A stretch of 58,022 bases of DNA from Novosphingobium mathurense (GCF_900168325.1 NZ_FVZE01000013.1:1-58022); one strand, 5' to 3'; counted from the first letter of the stretch, positions 16,416 to 25,714 are shown. The notes: generated by a model from the letters alone, not told the origin. Translations and numbers: made by a program.

Positions 16416-17849
16416 CTAGGCCGAATGAGCGTCGCGAGTTGCCGGATCGCGAAGGTGCGAGGCCAGCGCGGCAAGGTCCGATGCGAAGTTCGCTTCCTCG
16501 CGTTCTCGCGCCGCGCCGTCGAGCCGCAGCAGGTAGCTGGGATGTGCCGTCAGCAGAAAGGGAACGCCATCGGGCAGTGACAGCAGGCGTCCGCGTTCGC
16601 GGCCGATGGACGGCGTGCGTCCTGTAAGACCGCGAACGGCGCTGGCGCCGAGCGCCAGGACGATGCGGGGGTGCACCAATGCACGCTCCTTATCCAGCCA
16701 CCAGCGGCAGGTGTCGATCTCTCGCGCGGTCGGGTTCTGGTGCAGGCGCTGCTTGCCCCGCGCGGTGAACTTGAAATGTTTGACGGCATTGGTGACGTAA
16801 GCGTCCTGCCTGTCAATTCCGGCGGCTGCGAGATGGGCATTGAGGACTTCTCCGGCTGGACCGACGAATGGGCGCCCGGCCATTTCCTCGTTGTCTCCCG
16901 GCTGCTCGCCCACGATCATCAGGCGGGCACCGGGAGAACCTTCGCCGGGAACTGCCGCAGTCCCGTTGCAGCCGATCTGGCACCGGCGGCACCGCGCGAT
17001 ACCCTCGGCAAGCGCGCCGAGATCGACCGGCGGCTCTTCGGCGAGCAGTTCCGTGCCTTGCGCGATCATCGAGGTCTCGCGCTTTTGCGCGCCGGCGATC
17101 AGGTCGGCAATGTCGCGCGCTTCGGGCAGGTTGTGCCAGTAGCGGCGCGGCATCTCCTTGATCATGGCCTTGGTCTTGAGGCGTGCCGGGTTGAAGATCG
17201 ACCGGTAGTAACCGCGCCAAAGGTCCTCCGCGGCATCGGCGGCGGGGGCCTGAGCGCGCGTGGCTGCAGGGCCGCGCACCAGTTCCGTCCCGTCCCAATG
17301 CAGGCTCAGTCGCGGGGTGAGGATGGACCAGTGCTGGTTGGTGAACCGCTCGATGAAGAAGCTTGCGTTGGCAAGCTCGATGCGGTGTTCCGGCTCGAAC
17401 CACGCGATATAGCGTTCGTCGCCTGTATCGTCATCGACCCGGCGGAAGCGCACGAAAGCGCGCATCTTGTGTATGTCGCGGCGGACGTGCTGGGCAAGGC
17501 GGCGCAGGTTCGCGACATCGGCGTCGGTGGTGTCCTCGATCAGCCGTGGGTGCTTCTGCAACCGCCAAAGCGTGCGATAGAGCAGATCGAGCCGCGACGG
17601 ATCGCTGTGCATGAAGACACTGGTCGCCAGGCTCAGAAAGGCGCGCGAGGCGCGCACCGGGACGGACGAAGCTTCCGGAAGACCGGAACTGCGCGGCGCG
17701 GTATGTTCGGCGAGCGAGAACAGGTCGGCGCTGTCCTCGCCTTCGCTCCAGGCGATCTCCTCTGGCGGGATGCCGCGCGCAACGGAGGCGCGGGCCATGT
17801 CGCGCCACGCGTCGAAATCGTCCGGATCCTCCAGCCGCGCGCCGATCAT
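16416..17849 (-). CDS. DUF4130-UdgX fusion: uracil-DNA glycosylase-like repair protein
   Basis: A two-domain protein of 477 residues. The N-terminal half (about 70-250) is the DUF4130/TIGR03915 domain (LYRTLWRLQKHPRLIED, WSILTPRLSLHWD, PRRYWHNLPE). The C-terminal half (about 270-470) is UdgX, a family-4-like uracil-DNA glycosylase: GEQPGD (314-319), GRPFVGPAGE, TNAVKHFKF, and KQRLHQ with His370 where UdgX carries its KRRIH loop. That histidine forms a covalent bond to the abasic site in UdgX. Cys287, Cys290 and Cys381 are candidate Fe-S ligands. The start overlaps the stop of the radical-SAM gene by ATGA, so the pair is translationally coupled. Confidence 0.87.
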   Translation of the reverse strand: MIGARLEDPDDFDAWRDMARASVARGIPPEEIAWSEGEDSADLFSLAEHTAPRSSGLPEASSVPVRASRAFLSLATSVFMHSDPSRLDLLYRTLWRLQKHPRLIEDTTDADVANLRRLAQHVRRDIHKMRAFVRFRRVDDDTGDERYIAWFEPEHRIELANASFFIERFTNQHWSILTPRLSLHWDGTELVRGPAATRAQAPAADAAEDLWRGYYRSIFNPARLKTKAMIKEMPRRYWHNLPEARDIADLIAGAQKRETSMIAQGTELLAEEPPVDLGALAEGIARCRRCQIGCNGTAAVPGEGSPGARLMIVGEQPGDNEEMAGRPFVGPAGEVLNAHLAAAGIDRQDAYVTNAVKHFKFTARGKQRLHQNPTAREIDTCRWWLDKERALVHPRIVLALGASAVRGLTGRTPSIGRERGRLLSLPDGVPFLLTAHPSYLLRLDGAAREREEANFASDLAALASHLRDPATRDAHSA

Positions 17850-19090
17850 CCGAAGAGTTCCATCTGGCGCGGCTTGGGGGCCAGGCGCGCGCGCAGGTCT
17901 GCCAGATCGAGCATGGCGACGGGGCGCCAGTCGCTCGTCACGACGAAGGGACGCAGCTTGCGCAGGGAATTGGTGACGCGGGCAAGATCGTCCAGCCTGA
18001 TCGAACGATGGCGGCGTGCGCCCAGCAGGGCATCCACGGCCTTTACGCCCAGACCCGGCACCCGCAGCATCGCCTCGCGCGGCGCGCGGTTGAGATCGAT
18101 GGGGAAGCGGTCTCGGAACTTGAGCGCCCAGGCCAGCTTGGGATCGATGTCGAGCGGCAGCATTCCGTTCGCATCGGCCGCTTCGCTGACTTCGTGCGGG
18201 GCGAAACCGTAGAAGCGCGTCAGCCAGTCGGACTGGTAGAGGCGATGTTCGCGCATCAGGGGCGGTCGCTGCAGGGGCAGGACCGCACTGGCATCGGGAA
18301 TGGGGCTGAAGGCCGAATAATAGACGCGGCGCAGGCCGAACCGGCCATAGAGCCTGCTCGCCTTGTCGATGATCTGCGTGTCCGATGTGCCATCGGCGCC
18401 GACGATCATCTGCGTGGATTGGCCTGCCGGCGCGAAGCGCGGAGCGGAGCGGTATTTGCGCCGGGCGTCGCGTGCATCGACGATGCGGCTGTGCAGACCG
18501 CCCATGGCGCCTTCGATGCGCGGGGCGTTCTTGTCGGGAGCGAGCCGGGCGAGGCTGGCCGCCGTGGGCAGTTCGACGTTGATCGAGACGCGGTCCGCCC
18601 AAATTCCGGCCTCGGCGACGATCTCGGGATCGGCCTCGGGGATCGTCTTGAGGTGGATGTAGCCGCGGAAATCGTGGACCTCGCGAAGCGTGCGCGCCAC
18701 GCGCACGATCTGCTCCATCGTATGATCCGGGCTGCGCACGATGCCGGAACTGAGGAACAGCCCTTCGATGTAGTTGCGGCGATAGAACGACAGAGTGAGG
18801 TCGACCACTTCCTCGGGCGTGAAACGTGCGCGTTCGACGTTCGAACTCTTGCGGTTCACGCAGTAGTGGCAATCGAAGATGCAGTGGTTGGTCAGCAGCA
18901 GCTTGAGCAGCGAAATGCAGCGACCGTCCGGCGCATAAGCATGACAGATGCCCATGCCGCCCGACGTCGAGCCCACGCCGCGTCCGTTCCTGCTGTTCCG
19001 CTCGACCGAGCCCGACGACGCGCACGAGGCGTCGTACTTGGCTGCGTCGGCCAGGATTTCGAGGCGCCCGAGAATCGAGGTCTTTTGCAT
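17846..19090 (-). CDS. Putative DNA modification/repair radical SAM protein (TIGR03916 type)
   Basis: A 414-residue radical SAM protein. The cluster motif is CIFDCHYC (Cys70, Cys74, Cys77), in the C-x3-C-x2-C spacing. The N-terminus has KYDASCASSGS and GICHAYAPDGRC, typical of the family always found beside the DUF4130-UdgX protein. Near the C-terminus (about 345-375) a helix-hairpin-helix (REAMLRVPGLGVKAVDALL) suggests DNA binding. The biochemical reaction of the pair is not established; a role in DNA repair is inferred from the partner. It is the first gene of the two-gene unit. Confidence 0.87.
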   Translation of the reverse strand: MQKTSILGRLEILADAAKYDASCASSGSVERNSRNGRGVGSTSGGMGICHAYAPDGRCISLLKLLLTNHCIFDCHYCVNRKSSNVERARFTPEEVVDLTLSFYRRNYIEGLFLSSGIVRSPDHTMEQIVRVARTLREVHDFRGYIHLKTIPEADPEIVAEAGIWADRVSINVELPTAASLARLAPDKNAPRIEGAMGGLHSRIVDARDARRKYRSAPRFAPAGQSTQMIVGADGTSDTQIIDKASRLYGRFGLRRVYYSAFSPIPDASAVLPLQRPPLMREHRLYQSDWLTRFYGFAPHEVSEAADANGMLPLDIDPKLAWALKFRDRFPIDLNRAPREAMLRVPGLGVKAVDALLGARRHRSIRLDDLARVTNSLRKLRPFVVTSDWRPVAMLDLADLRARLAPKPRQMELFG

Positions 19091-19179
19091 GCGTTCTTAT
19101 TATGTTCTCGCCACATCCTTTGCAATGCTGCAGGCTTGCGGAAGCCGTCCCTATGCGACGAAGCGAGGACGGCTGGGCT

Positions 19180-20169
19180 TCAGGCGCTCTCGCTCGCTTG
19201 CAGATAGGTCAGGAAGCCGCGTTCGGCCGGCAGCAGCCATCTGGTCTTTCTTGGCAGGCGCTTACTGCACCACGCGGAGCGCGCGTCCTCGTCGCTGACA
19301 AGGGCAAAGACTTCGGGGTGAATGTAGGACTTGCGCGCGATTGCCGGGGTATTGGCCAGAACATCGGCGACCATGCCGGCAATCGACTTTATGGTCGGCG
19401 GCTCGCGGTCGGTCACGATTGCCTCGAAGGCGGTGACGCTGGCCGCCCAGGTGCGAAAGTGCTTCGCCGTGAAATGCGTGCCCGCCGCTTCGGAGAGGTA
19501 GGCGTTTACGTCGCAGGAACTGACCGGCGCAGGGTCTCCCGATTCGTCGAGAAACTGGAAGAGGTGCTGGCCCGGCAGGTCCTGCACCTGACGGATGAAG
19601 CGCATGAGGTTGCGGTCGGTAAGGGCCAGTTCGCGTTGCTATCCGGACTTGGCCTTGAAACGCAGGCGAATGGTCTTGCCTTCCAGCCGCAGGTGGCGGT
19701 GGCGCAGGGTGGTGGCGCCGAACGTCCGGTTGGCCTTGGCGTAGCACTCGTTGCCAATGCGCAGGGCGGTGGAATCGAGCAGGCGCACGACGCAGGCGAG
19801 CGCGCGCTCGCGGTTGATGCGACGCTGTGCCACGTCGGCTTCGACGCGGCGGCGAATGGCGGGCAGGGCCGCGCCGAATTCGCGTAGGCTGTCGAACTTG
19901 AGGGCCTCCTGCCGCTCGCGATATTCGGGGTGATAGCGGTATTGCTTGCGCCCGCGCGCATCGATCCCGGTGGCAAGGATGTGCGCGTTCGGATCGAGGC
20001 TGTACCAGCAATCGGTGTAGGCGGGCGGCAGCGCTATCGCCTTGAGTCTTTCGATCTCGGCGTGCTCCGCGATCCGCTGGCCCTGCGGGTCCAAGAAGAT
20101 CCAGCCCTTGCCGCAGGCCCGGCGCGTAATGCCCGGGGCCGTGCAGTCGGCGAAAGTCAGGGCGCTCAT
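19180..20169 (-). pseudogene. DNA topoisomerase IB, interrupted by an in-frame amber codon
   Basis: A poxvirus-like bacterial topoisomerase IB that would be 329 residues long. The first 176 codons hold the N-terminal domain and the first catalytic part (IALPPAYTDCWYSLDPNAHI, GRKQYRYHPEY, RIGNECYAKANRTFGATTLR). Codon 177 is TAG (19639-19641), exactly where the family usually has a lysine or similar residue after KSG. The same frame then resumes with QRELALTDRNLMRFIRQVQD, FTAKHFRTWAAS and the catalytic tyrosine (codon 282) in RKSYIHPE. No length change is needed, so a single base substitution explains it. Either the gene is a recent pseudogene or there is a sequencing error. Confidence 0.85.
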
Positions 20170-20275
20170 GATCGTGGGGGCTCCGCTTCAGGTTCTCCCT
20201 GGAGGAACCCGCGGCTGGCCGGTCCGGTTCCGGTCGCTTGCGCCGGGCCGCCCGGGACGGACGGCGCGCCTGCGC

Positions 20276-21244
20276 CTAGCGGCCGACTTTCATCAGTACA
20301 CGCCCGAAGGGGTGGCCCTCGGCGACGTGGCGATGCGCGGCGACGGCATCGGACAGGTCGAACTCGGCGTCGATCGGCATCTGCAGGTTGCCTTCCACCA
20401 TGCGCCGGGCGATGTCGGCGAGGAGGGCATGGGCGCGCTCGGTGTGCATCTCGCGGCCGAAGGAAATGCCATAGACATGCATCGCCTTGCGGATCAGTTC
20501 GAAGAACCCGAAGCTGGGCAGGCTGCCGGTAGCGGCGCCGATCACGGCATAGCGGCCATGCGGGCGGATTGCGCCGATCAGGGCATTCTTTCCCTGTCCG
20601 CCGGCAAGGTCGAGGATCAGGTCGATCCCCTTGCCCCCGGTGATCTCCTTGCAGCGCGCGGCGATGTCCTCTGTGCGGTAATCAATGCCGTGGTGAAGGC
20701 CGAAGGGCACGATTCGCTCCAGCCTTTTGCGGCTGGACGCCGTGCCGATCACGACCGCGCCTGCCTGGCTCGCTAGCTGCACGGCGGCCAGCCCGACACC
20801 GCCGGCTGCACCCTGAACCAGAACGAATTCGCCGGGTTGCATCTGTCCGAACTGGAACAGCGAGTCATGCGCGGTTCCGAAGGGTACCGGGATCGTCGCC
20901 GCCTGCCGCATATCCAGCCCTTCGGGCACGGGATAGGTGTAGTGTTCGGGCACTGCGAAAAGCTCGGCATGGCTGCCGTGCCAGTCGAAGCCGATGACCT
21001 TGTCACCTTCCTTGAAGCGCGTGACCTCGGAGCCGACCGCAAGGACGGTGCCCGCAGCCTGGTACCCGGGTACGAACGGCGTCTCGGGCGGCGGCGTCAC
21101 CAGCCTGTTGAGCAGGTCGCCGCCTTCGATCGAAACCCATTCGACCGCGATGAGCACGGTCTTGGGGCCGACCTCCGGATCGGGCAGGTCGCCATATTGC
21201 ATGACCTCCGGCCCGCCGTTTTCGAAGTAGTAGACTGCCTTCAT
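20276..21244 (-). CDS. Quinone oxidoreductase-like MDR protein
   Basis: A zinc-free medium-chain reductase of 322 residues (MKAVYYFENGGPEVMQYGD at the N-terminus, typical of NADPH:quinone reductases). The Rossmann motif GAAGGVGLAAVQLA is at about residue 145, and NADPH-site residues TASSRKR follow. The substrate (a quinone, enone or other reactive carbonyl) cannot be told. It is transcribed in the same direction as the SnoaL-like gene 36 bases upstream (21281), and the two probably form an operon. Confidence 0.82.
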   Translation of the reverse strand: MKAVYYFENGGPEVMQYGDLPDPEVGPKTVLIAVEWVSIEGGDLLNRLVTPPPETPFVPGYQAAGTVLAVGSEVTRFKEGDKVIGFDWHGSHAELFAVPEHYTYPVPEGLDMRQAATIPVPFGTAHDSLFQFGQMQPGEFVLVQGAAGGVGLAAVQLASQAGAVVIGTASSRKRLERIVPFGLHHGIDYRTEDIAARCKEITGGKGIDLILDLAGGQGKNALIGAIRPHGRYAVIGAATGSLPSFGFFELIRKAMHVYGISFGREMHTERAHALLADIARRMVEGNLQMPIDAEFDLSDAVAAHRHVAEGHPFGRVLMKVGR

Positions 21245-21280
21245 CGCCGTGACGTCCGTTCGCTCGCAGGTCCGTTGAGG

Positions 21281-21697
21281 TCAGGCCGCGCTTGCCGCTG
21301 CCTTGGCCTTCGCCGCGGCATGGAAGGCCGAGGGATCGTAGTAGTAGGGCTTGATTTCGCAGCATTTGCCGTCGCGGAACTTGAAGACCTCGCAGATTTC
21401 CGCAGGCGCAAGGTCCGGGTCGGCGAAGCGGATCGAAAGGATGGTTACGGCATTGTCCTTGCCCGCGGTCGTCTCCATGATGTCGAGGCCGGCCACTTCG
21501 CACATGCCCATGACTTTCGCATAGAGGTCCTTCAGGGCGTTCTTGCCGCGATAGGCCCCGGCCATCGGCAGGCTGTCCGCCTCGTAGGCGACGAAGTCGT
21601 CGGTGAGCATCGAGGAGGCCGTCTCCCAGTCACCGACACCGGTGGCGGCATAAAGATTGTCGACGAAATCGATCATTTCCTGGGGGGTCATGCTCAT
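21281..21697 (-). CDS. SnoaL-like / NTF2-fold protein, 138 aa
   Basis: A small NTF2-superfamily protein (MTPQEMIDFVDNLYAATGVG, LTDDFVAYEADSLP, EVFKFRDGKCCEIKPYY). This fold includes polyketide cyclases, steroid isomerases and dehydratases, and it binds a hydrophobic ligand in a cone-shaped pocket. The protein has an alanine-rich tail. GAAGAGGAG precedes the ATG at 21697, which is preferred to the GTG at 21718. Its place just before the quinone-reductase-like gene suggests they act on the same small molecule. Confidence 0.75.
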   Translation of the reverse strand: MSMTPQEMIDFVDNLYAATGVGDWETASSMLTDDFVAYEADSLPMAGAYRGKNALKDLYAKVMGMCEVAGLDIMETTAGKDNAVTILSIRFADPDLAPAEICEVFKFRDGKCCEIKPYYYDPSAFHAAAKAKAAASAA

Positions 21698-21878
21698 GGC
21701 CTCATTCTCCTCTTCCACCTTTCAGACTGCGTACAAACCCGGGGCTGCGAACCTAGCGTTTGGGATAGCAGCGGGCGTCCGGCCCTGTTCCGGCGAAACC
21801 TGCTGCAGATGGAAGGCGTGGTCGACCTAGCGATTCCGCTAGCCTCCCGGTGCGGCTTCGGGCGGCTAAGCAGGAACG

Positions 21879-22886
21879 ATGGGAAAGGTTAGGCAAATAT
21901 TGCTCGCGCGGCGGCCGGAAGGTATGCCGACGCCTGAAGATTTCGAGATGGCGGAAACCGACATGCCGGTGCCGGGGGATGGGGAGTTCCTCGTCGCCAT
22001 GCGGGTCGGCTCGCTCGATCCGGCGATCCGCGGTTTCCTGGATGATCGGCCGAGCTACCTGCCACCGGTCGCGCTGGGCGCGCCGGTCAACGGCATGTCG
22101 CTGGGCGAAGTGGTGGAGTCCAACAACCCGAAGTATCCCGTCGGCACGCTGGTACGGGCGCTGGGCACCTGGTCGGAATACTTCGTGCTCGACGACAATG
22201 CGCTGGGTCTGGAAGTGGTCCACCGGAAGCCCGGGACCGAACTGCATCATTACATGGGCGCGTTGGGCCCCGTAGGGCTGACGGCATGGGTCGGCCTGTT
22301 CGCCGTGGGCGAGGCCAAGCGGGGCGAGACCGTCGTCATCAGCGCGGCCGCCGGAGCTACGGGCTCGACCGTGGGACAGATCGCCAAGGCCAAGGGCTGC
22401 AAGGTCATCGGTCTCGTCGGTTCCGACGAAAAGGCGCAGGTCATCCGCGACCTGGGCTTCGATACCGCGATCGACTACCGCGCGACGCCCGACATCGCCG
22501 GGGAAGTGCGCAAGGCGGCTCCCGAAGGGGTCGACGTCTATTTCGACAACGTCGGCGGCGAGACGCTGGAGGCCATGCTGCCACTCATGCGCACCCACGG
22601 GCGTGTGCCGGTGTGTGGAATGATCGGCCAGTACAACGATGCCGACCATCCCTATGGCGTCAAAACCCTGTGGCAGCTCGTGGTGAACCGGATCAGGATG
22701 CAGGGCTTCCTGACTTACGATCACCTCGACGTACTTGAACAGGCGCAGGCCGAACTTGACGAATGGGTGGCCCAGGGCAAGCTCAAGCCGCTGGCCAATG
22801 TGCGCGATGGATTTGAAAAGCTGCCGGAAGCCTTTATCGACCTGATGTCTGGCCGCACGATCGGCAAGACCATGGTGAGGATTTGA
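21879..22886 (+). CDS. NADP-dependent oxidoreductase, MDR COG2130 (prostaglandin-reductase/CurA type)
   Basis: A 335-residue enone or alkenal reductase of the leukotriene-B4-dehydrogenase-like branch of MDRs. Visible motifs are SLDPAIRGFLDDRPSY, MGALGPVGLTAWVGL, the nucleotide site SAAAGATGSTVGQ (155-167) and FDNVGGETLEAML. Such enzymes reduce the alpha,beta-double bond of unsaturated ketones with NADPH. It is followed after 5 bases by the Rieske ferredoxin, so the two are one transcript. Two relatives are at 28385 and 32735. Confidence 0.85.
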   Translation: MGKVRQILLARRPEGMPTPEDFEMAETDMPVPGDGEFLVAMRVGSLDPAIRGFLDDRPSYLPPVALGAPVNGMSLGEVVESNNPKYPVGTLVRALGTWSEYFVLDDNALGLEVVHRKPGTELHHYMGALGPVGLTAWVGLFAVGEAKRGETVVISAAAGATGSTVGQIAKAKGCKVIGLVGSDEKAQVIRDLGFDTAIDYRATPDIAGEVRKAAPEGVDVYFDNVGGETLEAMLPLMRTHGRVPVCGMIGQYNDADHPYGVKTLWQLVVNRIRMQGFLTYDHLDVLEQAQAELDEWVAQGKLKPLANVRDGFEKLPEAFIDLMSGRTIGKTMVRI

Positions 22887-22891
22887 ATTGC

Positions 22892-23257
22892 ATGAGTGAT
22901 ACCCGCGAACACGAAGTATGGCACGGCATCGTGGCCGAGGCGGAATTTCCCGAAGAAGGCAAACTGTCGGCACAGGTCGATGGCTGGAGCGTCCTGGTCG
23001 TGAAGACAGACGACGGCTTCAATGCCGTCAACGACCGCTGCACCCATCAGGCGGCGATGCTCTCGCCCGGCCGCGTGCGGCGCGGGGCGATCATGTGTCC
23101 GCTGCACGGTGCGCGCTTCGAAGTGGCCACCGGCCGCTGCATCGGCGGTGCCTATGCCGACTTGCGCCGCTTTCCCCTGCGCGTCGAGAACGGCATGATC
23201 GAGGTCTCCCTGCCGGATCACGCGCCCGGACCGGACGAGCGCCCGGTCGTGACCTGA
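22892..23257 (+). CDS. Rieske [2Fe-2S] ferredoxin
   Basis: A 121-residue stand-alone Rieske protein with the ligand pairs Cys50-x-His52 (CTH) and Cys69-x2-His72 (CPLHG). It has no catalytic domain, so it acts as an electron carrier, probably to the Rieske oxygenases of the region. The ATG is at 22892; a TTG nine bases earlier is less likely. It is the only ferredoxin in the window, and no matching NAD(P)H:ferredoxin reductase gene is seen. It is co-transcribed with the MDR gene before it and probably with the SnoaL gene after it. Confidence 0.87.
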   Translation: MSDTREHEVWHGIVAEAEFPEEGKLSAQVDGWSVLVVKTDDGFNAVNDRCTHQAAMLSPGRVRRGAIMCPLHGARFEVATGRCIGGAYADLRRFPLRVENGMIEVSLPDHAPGPDERPVVT

Positions 23258-23366
23258 CCGGTCCTGTCCTGTCCGCGCCGTGCCCTCGCATTAGCCATAG
23301 TAGGAATGCGGGCCTGACCCGTTAGGCTCGCGTTTCGAACAGAGCATCAATCGGGAGATACAGGAT

Positions 23367-23795
23367 ATGCCCTATACAGGCCCCTTCGAGGACCGCCTCG
23401 CCATTCGCGAACTGCTGGAGACGTATGCCGACGCGGTGACGCGCTGCGACGCCGAAGCCTGGGGCGCGACCTGGGCCGAGGATGCGCAATGGTCGCTGCC
23501 CGACTATCCCGAACTCGGCACGACTGTGGGCCGTGCGGCCATCGTCGCGATGTGGGTTGAGGCAATGAAGTCCTACCCCGGCATCATGTTCGAGGCATGG
23601 CCCGGTTCGATCGAGGTCGAAGGCAATACGGCAGTCATGCGCAGCTATACTTCCGAGGTCTACGATCAGGACGGCACGACCATGCGCGATCGCGGTGTCT
23701 ACGAGGACACCTGCGTAAAGATCGACGGCAAGTGGCTGTTCAAGAGCCGTTCGTTCCGCAACATCCATCGCCAGCACGCGCCCAAGGGCTGTTGA
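23367..23795 (+). CDS. SnoaL_4-type NTF2-fold protein, 142 aa
   Basis: A small NTF2-fold protein beginning FEDRLAIRELLETYADAV, with the family's DAEAWGATWAEDAQW and a C-terminal IDGKWLFKSRSFR. It is similar in layout to the proteins at 44209 and 53450. Dehydratases and isomerases of steroid and aromatic pathways belong here, but no catalytic residue is certain. It is 109 bases after the ferredoxin gene and is followed by a strong terminator, so it closes the unit. Confidence 0.8.
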   Translation: MPYTGPFEDRLAIRELLETYADAVTRCDAEAWGATWAEDAQWSLPDYPELGTTVGRAAIVAMWVEAMKSYPGIMFEAWPGSIEVEGNTAVMRSYTSEVYDQDGTTMRDRGVYEDTCVKIDGKWLFKSRSFRNIHRQHAPKGC

Positions 23796-23823
23796 GGCAG
23801 GCGATCCGTCGCATTAAGCAGAA

Positions 23824-23849
23824 GGCCCGGGATGATCCCGGGCCTTTTT
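23824..23849 (+). terminator. Terminator of the MDR-ferredoxin-SnoaL unit
   Basis: The stem GGCCCGGGA/TCCCGGGCC (23824-23844) with a 3-base loop is followed by TTTTT. It lies between convergent genes. Confidence 0.85.
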
Positions 23850-23885
23850 CGTTTCGGCACGCATGGAGAGCGTGCGTTGCGCAAG

Positions 23886-25610
23886 TCAGGATAGTGCGCC
23901 CCTGACCAGATCGACGACATCGCCGGTGCGGCGGGACAGCACCGCCTTGGCCGAATAGAGTGCCGTGCCGAAGACCTGCTTCGCCTCGACCTTGGGCGGC
24001 ATGACCAGTTCGTAGCGGTCGGTGACGACATCGAGCAGGGCAGGGCCCGGATGGGCGAGCCATTGCGCGACCGCGGTATCGAGGTCGCTGGCCTTCTCGA
24101 CCCGGCGGCCCCAGAAGCCGATGACTTCGGCAAGGCGGGCGAAGTCCGGGTTCTTCAGGTTCGTATAGGCATCGAGCAGGCCCTCTACCTTCTGCTCCAG
24201 TTCCACGAACCCGAGCGAGGAATTGTCGAATACGCAGACCTTGATCGGCAGGTCCTCCTGGATCGCCGTGAGCAGGTCTCCGAGCAGCATCGACAGGCCA
24301 CCGTCGCCCGACAGCGAGATCACCTGGCGGTCGGGCAAGGCGGCCTTGGCGCCCAGCGCCTGCGGCATGGCATTGGCCATCGTGCCATGGGTCAGCGAGA
24401 CGACGGTGCGATTGCGACCCGTGGAGGGAACGTGACGCAGGCACCAGACCATCGGCGATCCGCCGTCGGCGGTCCAGATCGCATCGGCGTCGGCGTGGCG
24501 GGCAATCGTTTCGGTCAGGTACTGGGGATGGATGGCGCGATCGTCGTCGGCCTTCACATGGCGTTCCTGCTCGCTCACCGCGCGCTTGCGATGCCTGAGG
24601 CATTCGTCGAGGAAGTCGCGGTCTGCGCATTCGTCGATCAGCGGCAGCAGCGCTTCCAGCGTGTCGCCTACATCACCCACGGCGGCATGATCGACCGGGT
24701 GGCGTCGGCCCAGGTGCGTGCCGTCTATGTCGATCTGCAGGATCGTTGCCTTGTCCGGGTAGTACTGGCGCCAGGCAAAATCGCAGCCGAGCAGCAGCAA
24801 TGTGTCGCAGTCCATCAGCGCGTGATAGCCGGCTTCGGATCCGAATATGCCGGTCATGCCCACGAGATTGGGATTGTCGTGTTCCAGAAAGTCCTTGGCC
24901 CGCGAGGTGTGGGCGACAGGGGCCTTGAGCTTCGCGGCCAAGGCCAGGACCTGTTCGTGCGCTGCCTCGCAGCCGGATCCTCCGTAGATCGCGACTCGTC
25001 CGCCGTCGTTGAGCGCATCGGCGAAGGTCTGCAGTTCGGCTTGCGAGGGCAGCGTCCGCGGTTGTGATCGATGGACGAGGAAAGGCGGCTCGTCGGGCGC
25101 ATCGGCCTGCGACACGTCGGCAGGCACGATGAGGACGGCGACGCCCTTCTTCGCCAGTGCGGCCTGCGCCGCCATAGCCGTCTTGCGGCGGGCCTGCGCG
25201 GGTGTGCGGATCTCCTCGCAAAAGACGCTGCACGGGGCATAGACCTGCCGGAAGTCCACTTCCTGCGGGAACTCGAAGCCCAGTTCGTCGCGAACGATCT
25301 GGCTGGCAATCAGCACGACGGGCGCGCGGTTGCGGTGGCTTTCGAACAGGCCGTTGATGAAGTGCAGGCTACCCGGTCCGCATGAACCCGCGCAGGCGGC
25401 CAGTTCGCCCGTCAGCATGGCATCGGCGCCCGCGGCGAAGCCGCCGGCTTCCTCGTGACGGACGTGAATCCAGCGCATGTCGCTGCGCCGGATCGCGTCG
25501 GTGACGTGGTTCAGGCTGTCGCCGGGAACGCCATAGCATCGCCGGACACCGGCCTGCTGGAGCGTTTCGACGATAACGTCGGCGACCTTGGCGGACTTGA
25601 TGCTGGGCAT
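23886..25610 (-). CDS. poxB: Pyruvate oxidase / ubiquinone-dependent pyruvate dehydrogenase
   Basis: A thiamine-diphosphate flavoenzyme of 574 residues that decarboxylates pyruvate to acetate and CO2 and passes electrons to ubiquinone at the membrane. It is close to E. coli PoxB (572 residues) along its whole length: RHEEAGGFAAGADAMLTGEL, CAGSCGPGSLHFINGL (FAD/cofactor region), TPP site GDGGLSMLLGD with FDNSSLGF, and a C-terminal end GTALYSAKAVLSRRTGDVV that resembles the lipid-activated membrane helix of PoxB. It is a single gene, facing a terminator at each side. Confidence 0.85.
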   Translation of the reverse strand: MPSIKSAKVADVIVETLQQAGVRRCYGVPGDSLNHVTDAIRRSDMRWIHVRHEEAGGFAAGADAMLTGELAACAGSCGPGSLHFINGLFESHRNRAPVVLIASQIVRDELGFEFPQEVDFRQVYAPCSVFCEEIRTPAQARRKTAMAAQAALAKKGVAVLIVPADVSQADAPDEPPFLVHRSQPRTLPSQAELQTFADALNDGGRVAIYGGSGCEAAHEQVLALAAKLKAPVAHTSRAKDFLEHDNPNLVGMTGIFGSEAGYHALMDCDTLLLLGCDFAWRQYYPDKATILQIDIDGTHLGRRHPVDHAAVGDVGDTLEALLPLIDECADRDFLDECLRHRKRAVSEQERHVKADDDRAIHPQYLTETIARHADADAIWTADGGSPMVWCLRHVPSTGRNRTVVSLTHGTMANAMPQALGAKAALPDRQVISLSGDGGLSMLLGDLLTAIQEDLPIKVCVFDNSSLGFVELEQKVEGLLDAYTNLKNPDFARLAEVIGFWGRRVEKASDLDTAVAQWLAHPGPALLDVVTDRYELVMPPKVEAKQVFGTALYSAKAVLSRRTGDVVDLVRGALS

Positions 25611-25714
25611 GGGGGAATCTCCGTGTTTCCCTTGGACAACCAGCCAGACCCCGCCGGGGTTTCGTGCATTGCGGACAATTCTTCGTGCCTTGTCTGTAAA
25701 CGGCCCTCACGCAA

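Noticed and set aside
16416..19025. One long minus-strand frame that could be read as a single large fusion protein with the glycosylase
   Set aside because: Only the part from 17849 down matches DUF4130-UdgX. The upstream part is the radical-SAM gene read in a wrong frame, and the ATGA overlap shows two genes.
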